DNA from: Methanobacteriota archaeon
GTDB taxonomy: Archaea; Halobacteriota; Methanocellia; Methanocellales; Methanocellaceae
Length of the DNA stretch: 5,325 nt
NCBI GenBank assembly: GCA_023436075.1
Contig: JAEZKS010000166.1
Location: 1 to 5,325 of the forward strand
Direction: 5' to 3'
Below are positions 4,656 through 5,325 of the stretch, one piece after another (position 1 is the first letter of the stretch; the number at the start of each line of letters is the position of its first letter). The notes beneath the pieces were generated by a model. It ran no database searches. It was not told the origin of the DNA and saw only the letters and a program-made list of their open reading frames with translations. Both the position numbers and the translations under genes were made by a program.

Positions 4656-5325
4656 CTATATTTTATCGGCCCGCGGCGCCTCGCCCGGCTTGCTAACGTA
4701 TCTTTGCTGGATGTTGTAAATATTCATCATCCTGCTGAAGGTGTTCACTTCTTCCGGGCTCAGGTCTTCTCTCACCCGGACAAGCCGCGGGAAACGCAAC
4801 GCATAGCCGCTGTTATAGATCGGGCTCTTCTGGATCTCCTCGAACTTGACTTCGACGATTACATCTGGCTGCACGTCCACCATGCGCTCATGTTCCCCTG
4901 TGATCAACGGCTTAAGCCGTTCTGTCATGGCGATGAGATCCTCGTCGGAGAACCCGCTGGCGACTCGCCCGAGGACGAGGTATTCGCCGGATTGCTCGTC
5001 CAGACAGGCCACTTCGAAGGACGTAAGCCATCCGGCCTTCCGGCCGTGGCCCCACTCCGCGGAGACAATGGCCAGGTCCAGCGTGTCGAGCACCGACTTG
5101 ATCTTCACCATCTTCTTTCCCCGGACGCCAGGCGTGTATGTCGCGTTGAGGTCCTTGCCCATGAGCCCCTCATTGCCGCTATGGACAGAATCGCCGAACA
5201 TCTCCTGTGCCTTAGCCTCGTCTCCGGTCACCAGCCCTTCGGCAGGCTTGCAGTCTCCGTCAAGCGGCTTGATCATCGCCTCCAGGATCTGCCGCCGTTC
5301 GCGTAGCGGCATCTCCAGCAGGCTC
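4656..5325 (-). CDS. lig: ATP-dependent DNA ligase, C-terminal part (5' end outside window)
   Basis: This is an archaeal replicative/repair ligase that seals nicks in duplex DNA through an enzyme-AMP intermediate. The frame is open to the window edge (SLLE precedes the Met at 5312), so 222 C-terminal residues are visible of a family usually ~550-600 aa. Seen here: LPLRERR-like SLLEMPLRERR (1-11); nucleotidyltransferase motif IV, NEGLMGKDL (51-59); motif V in GKKMVKIK (69-76), with K74 and K76 as the expected lysines; then the OB-fold domain (TLDLAIVSAEWGHGRKAGW, GRVASGFSDEDL, VIVEVKFEEIQKS) and motif VI in GYALRFPRLVRVRED (173-187). The adenylated lysine of motif I (KxDG) and the N-terminal DNA-binding domain lie beyond the window. 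The gene ends at TAG 4658-4656. The family is clear; whether the gene is intact cannot be judged from this part. Confidence 0.95.
   Translation of the reverse strand, partial: SLLEMPLRERRQILEAMIKPLDGDCKPAEGLVTGDEAKAQEMFGDSVHSGNEGLMGKDLNATYTPGVRGKKMVKIKSVLDTLDLAIVSAEWGHGRKAGWLTSFEVACLDEQSGEYLVLGRVASGFSDEDLIAMTERLKPLITGEHERMVDVQPDVIVEVKFEEIQKSPIYNSGYALRFPRLVRVREDLSPEEVNTFSRMMNIYNIQQRYVSKPGEAPRADKI

Noticed and set aside
4704..5306. 200-codon plus-strand ORF antisense to the ligase
   Set aside because: The minus strand has DNA ligase motifs IV, V and VI in order; the plus-strand product has no recognisable features.

Overview
The window is archaeal and most likely from a methanogen-type euryarchaeon. 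The evidence is an archaeal-length PheRS beta chain (553 aa, without the extra domains of the ~800-aa bacterial form), an ATP-dependent archaeal-type DNA ligase, a surface protein with a PGF-CTERM tail (archaeosortase sorting signal), AT-rich TATA-like boxes and T-rich terminators. Moderate-to-high GC in the genes, with AT-rich spacers, would suit Methanocellales or a relative. That placement is inference; no methanogenesis gene lies in the window.

Layout. On the plus strand, positions 1-2248 hold the end of pheS (cut by the window edge) and complete pheT, overlapping by 13 nt as an operon for the two subunits of phenylalanyl-tRNA synthetase. A 168-nt convergent spacer with T-rich terminators follows. 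Everything after that is coded on the minus strand. Reading leftward from the right edge: the C-terminal 222 residues of a DNA ligase (4656-5325, cut by the window edge); a long gene-free spacer (4080-4655); a secreted, Pro/Thr-rich PGF-CTERM surface protein (3297-4079); a short spacer with terminator and promoter; and an NfsB-type nitroreductase (2417-3064). A previously uncalled 38-codon ORF (3048-3164) precedes the nitroreductase and overlaps its start.

The spacer 4080-4655 is the least ordinary part. From left to right it holds the surface-protein promoter with a perfect AT-only inverted repeat, a 12-bp palindrome, a 76-nt segment closed by a 10-bp stem (possible small RNA), a 140-bp inverted-repeat element that folds into a 52-bp ungapped stem and is partly built of 18-nt units, and a terminator-like hairpin plus T-run behind the ligase gene.

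The four proteins do not form a functional pathway. They belong to translation, DNA repair/replication, cell surface and redox metabolism. The new material here is the non-coding spacer, the small ORF before the nitroreductase, and the periodic glycosylation sequons of the surface protein. No defence system, CRISPR array or autonomous mobile element is visible.
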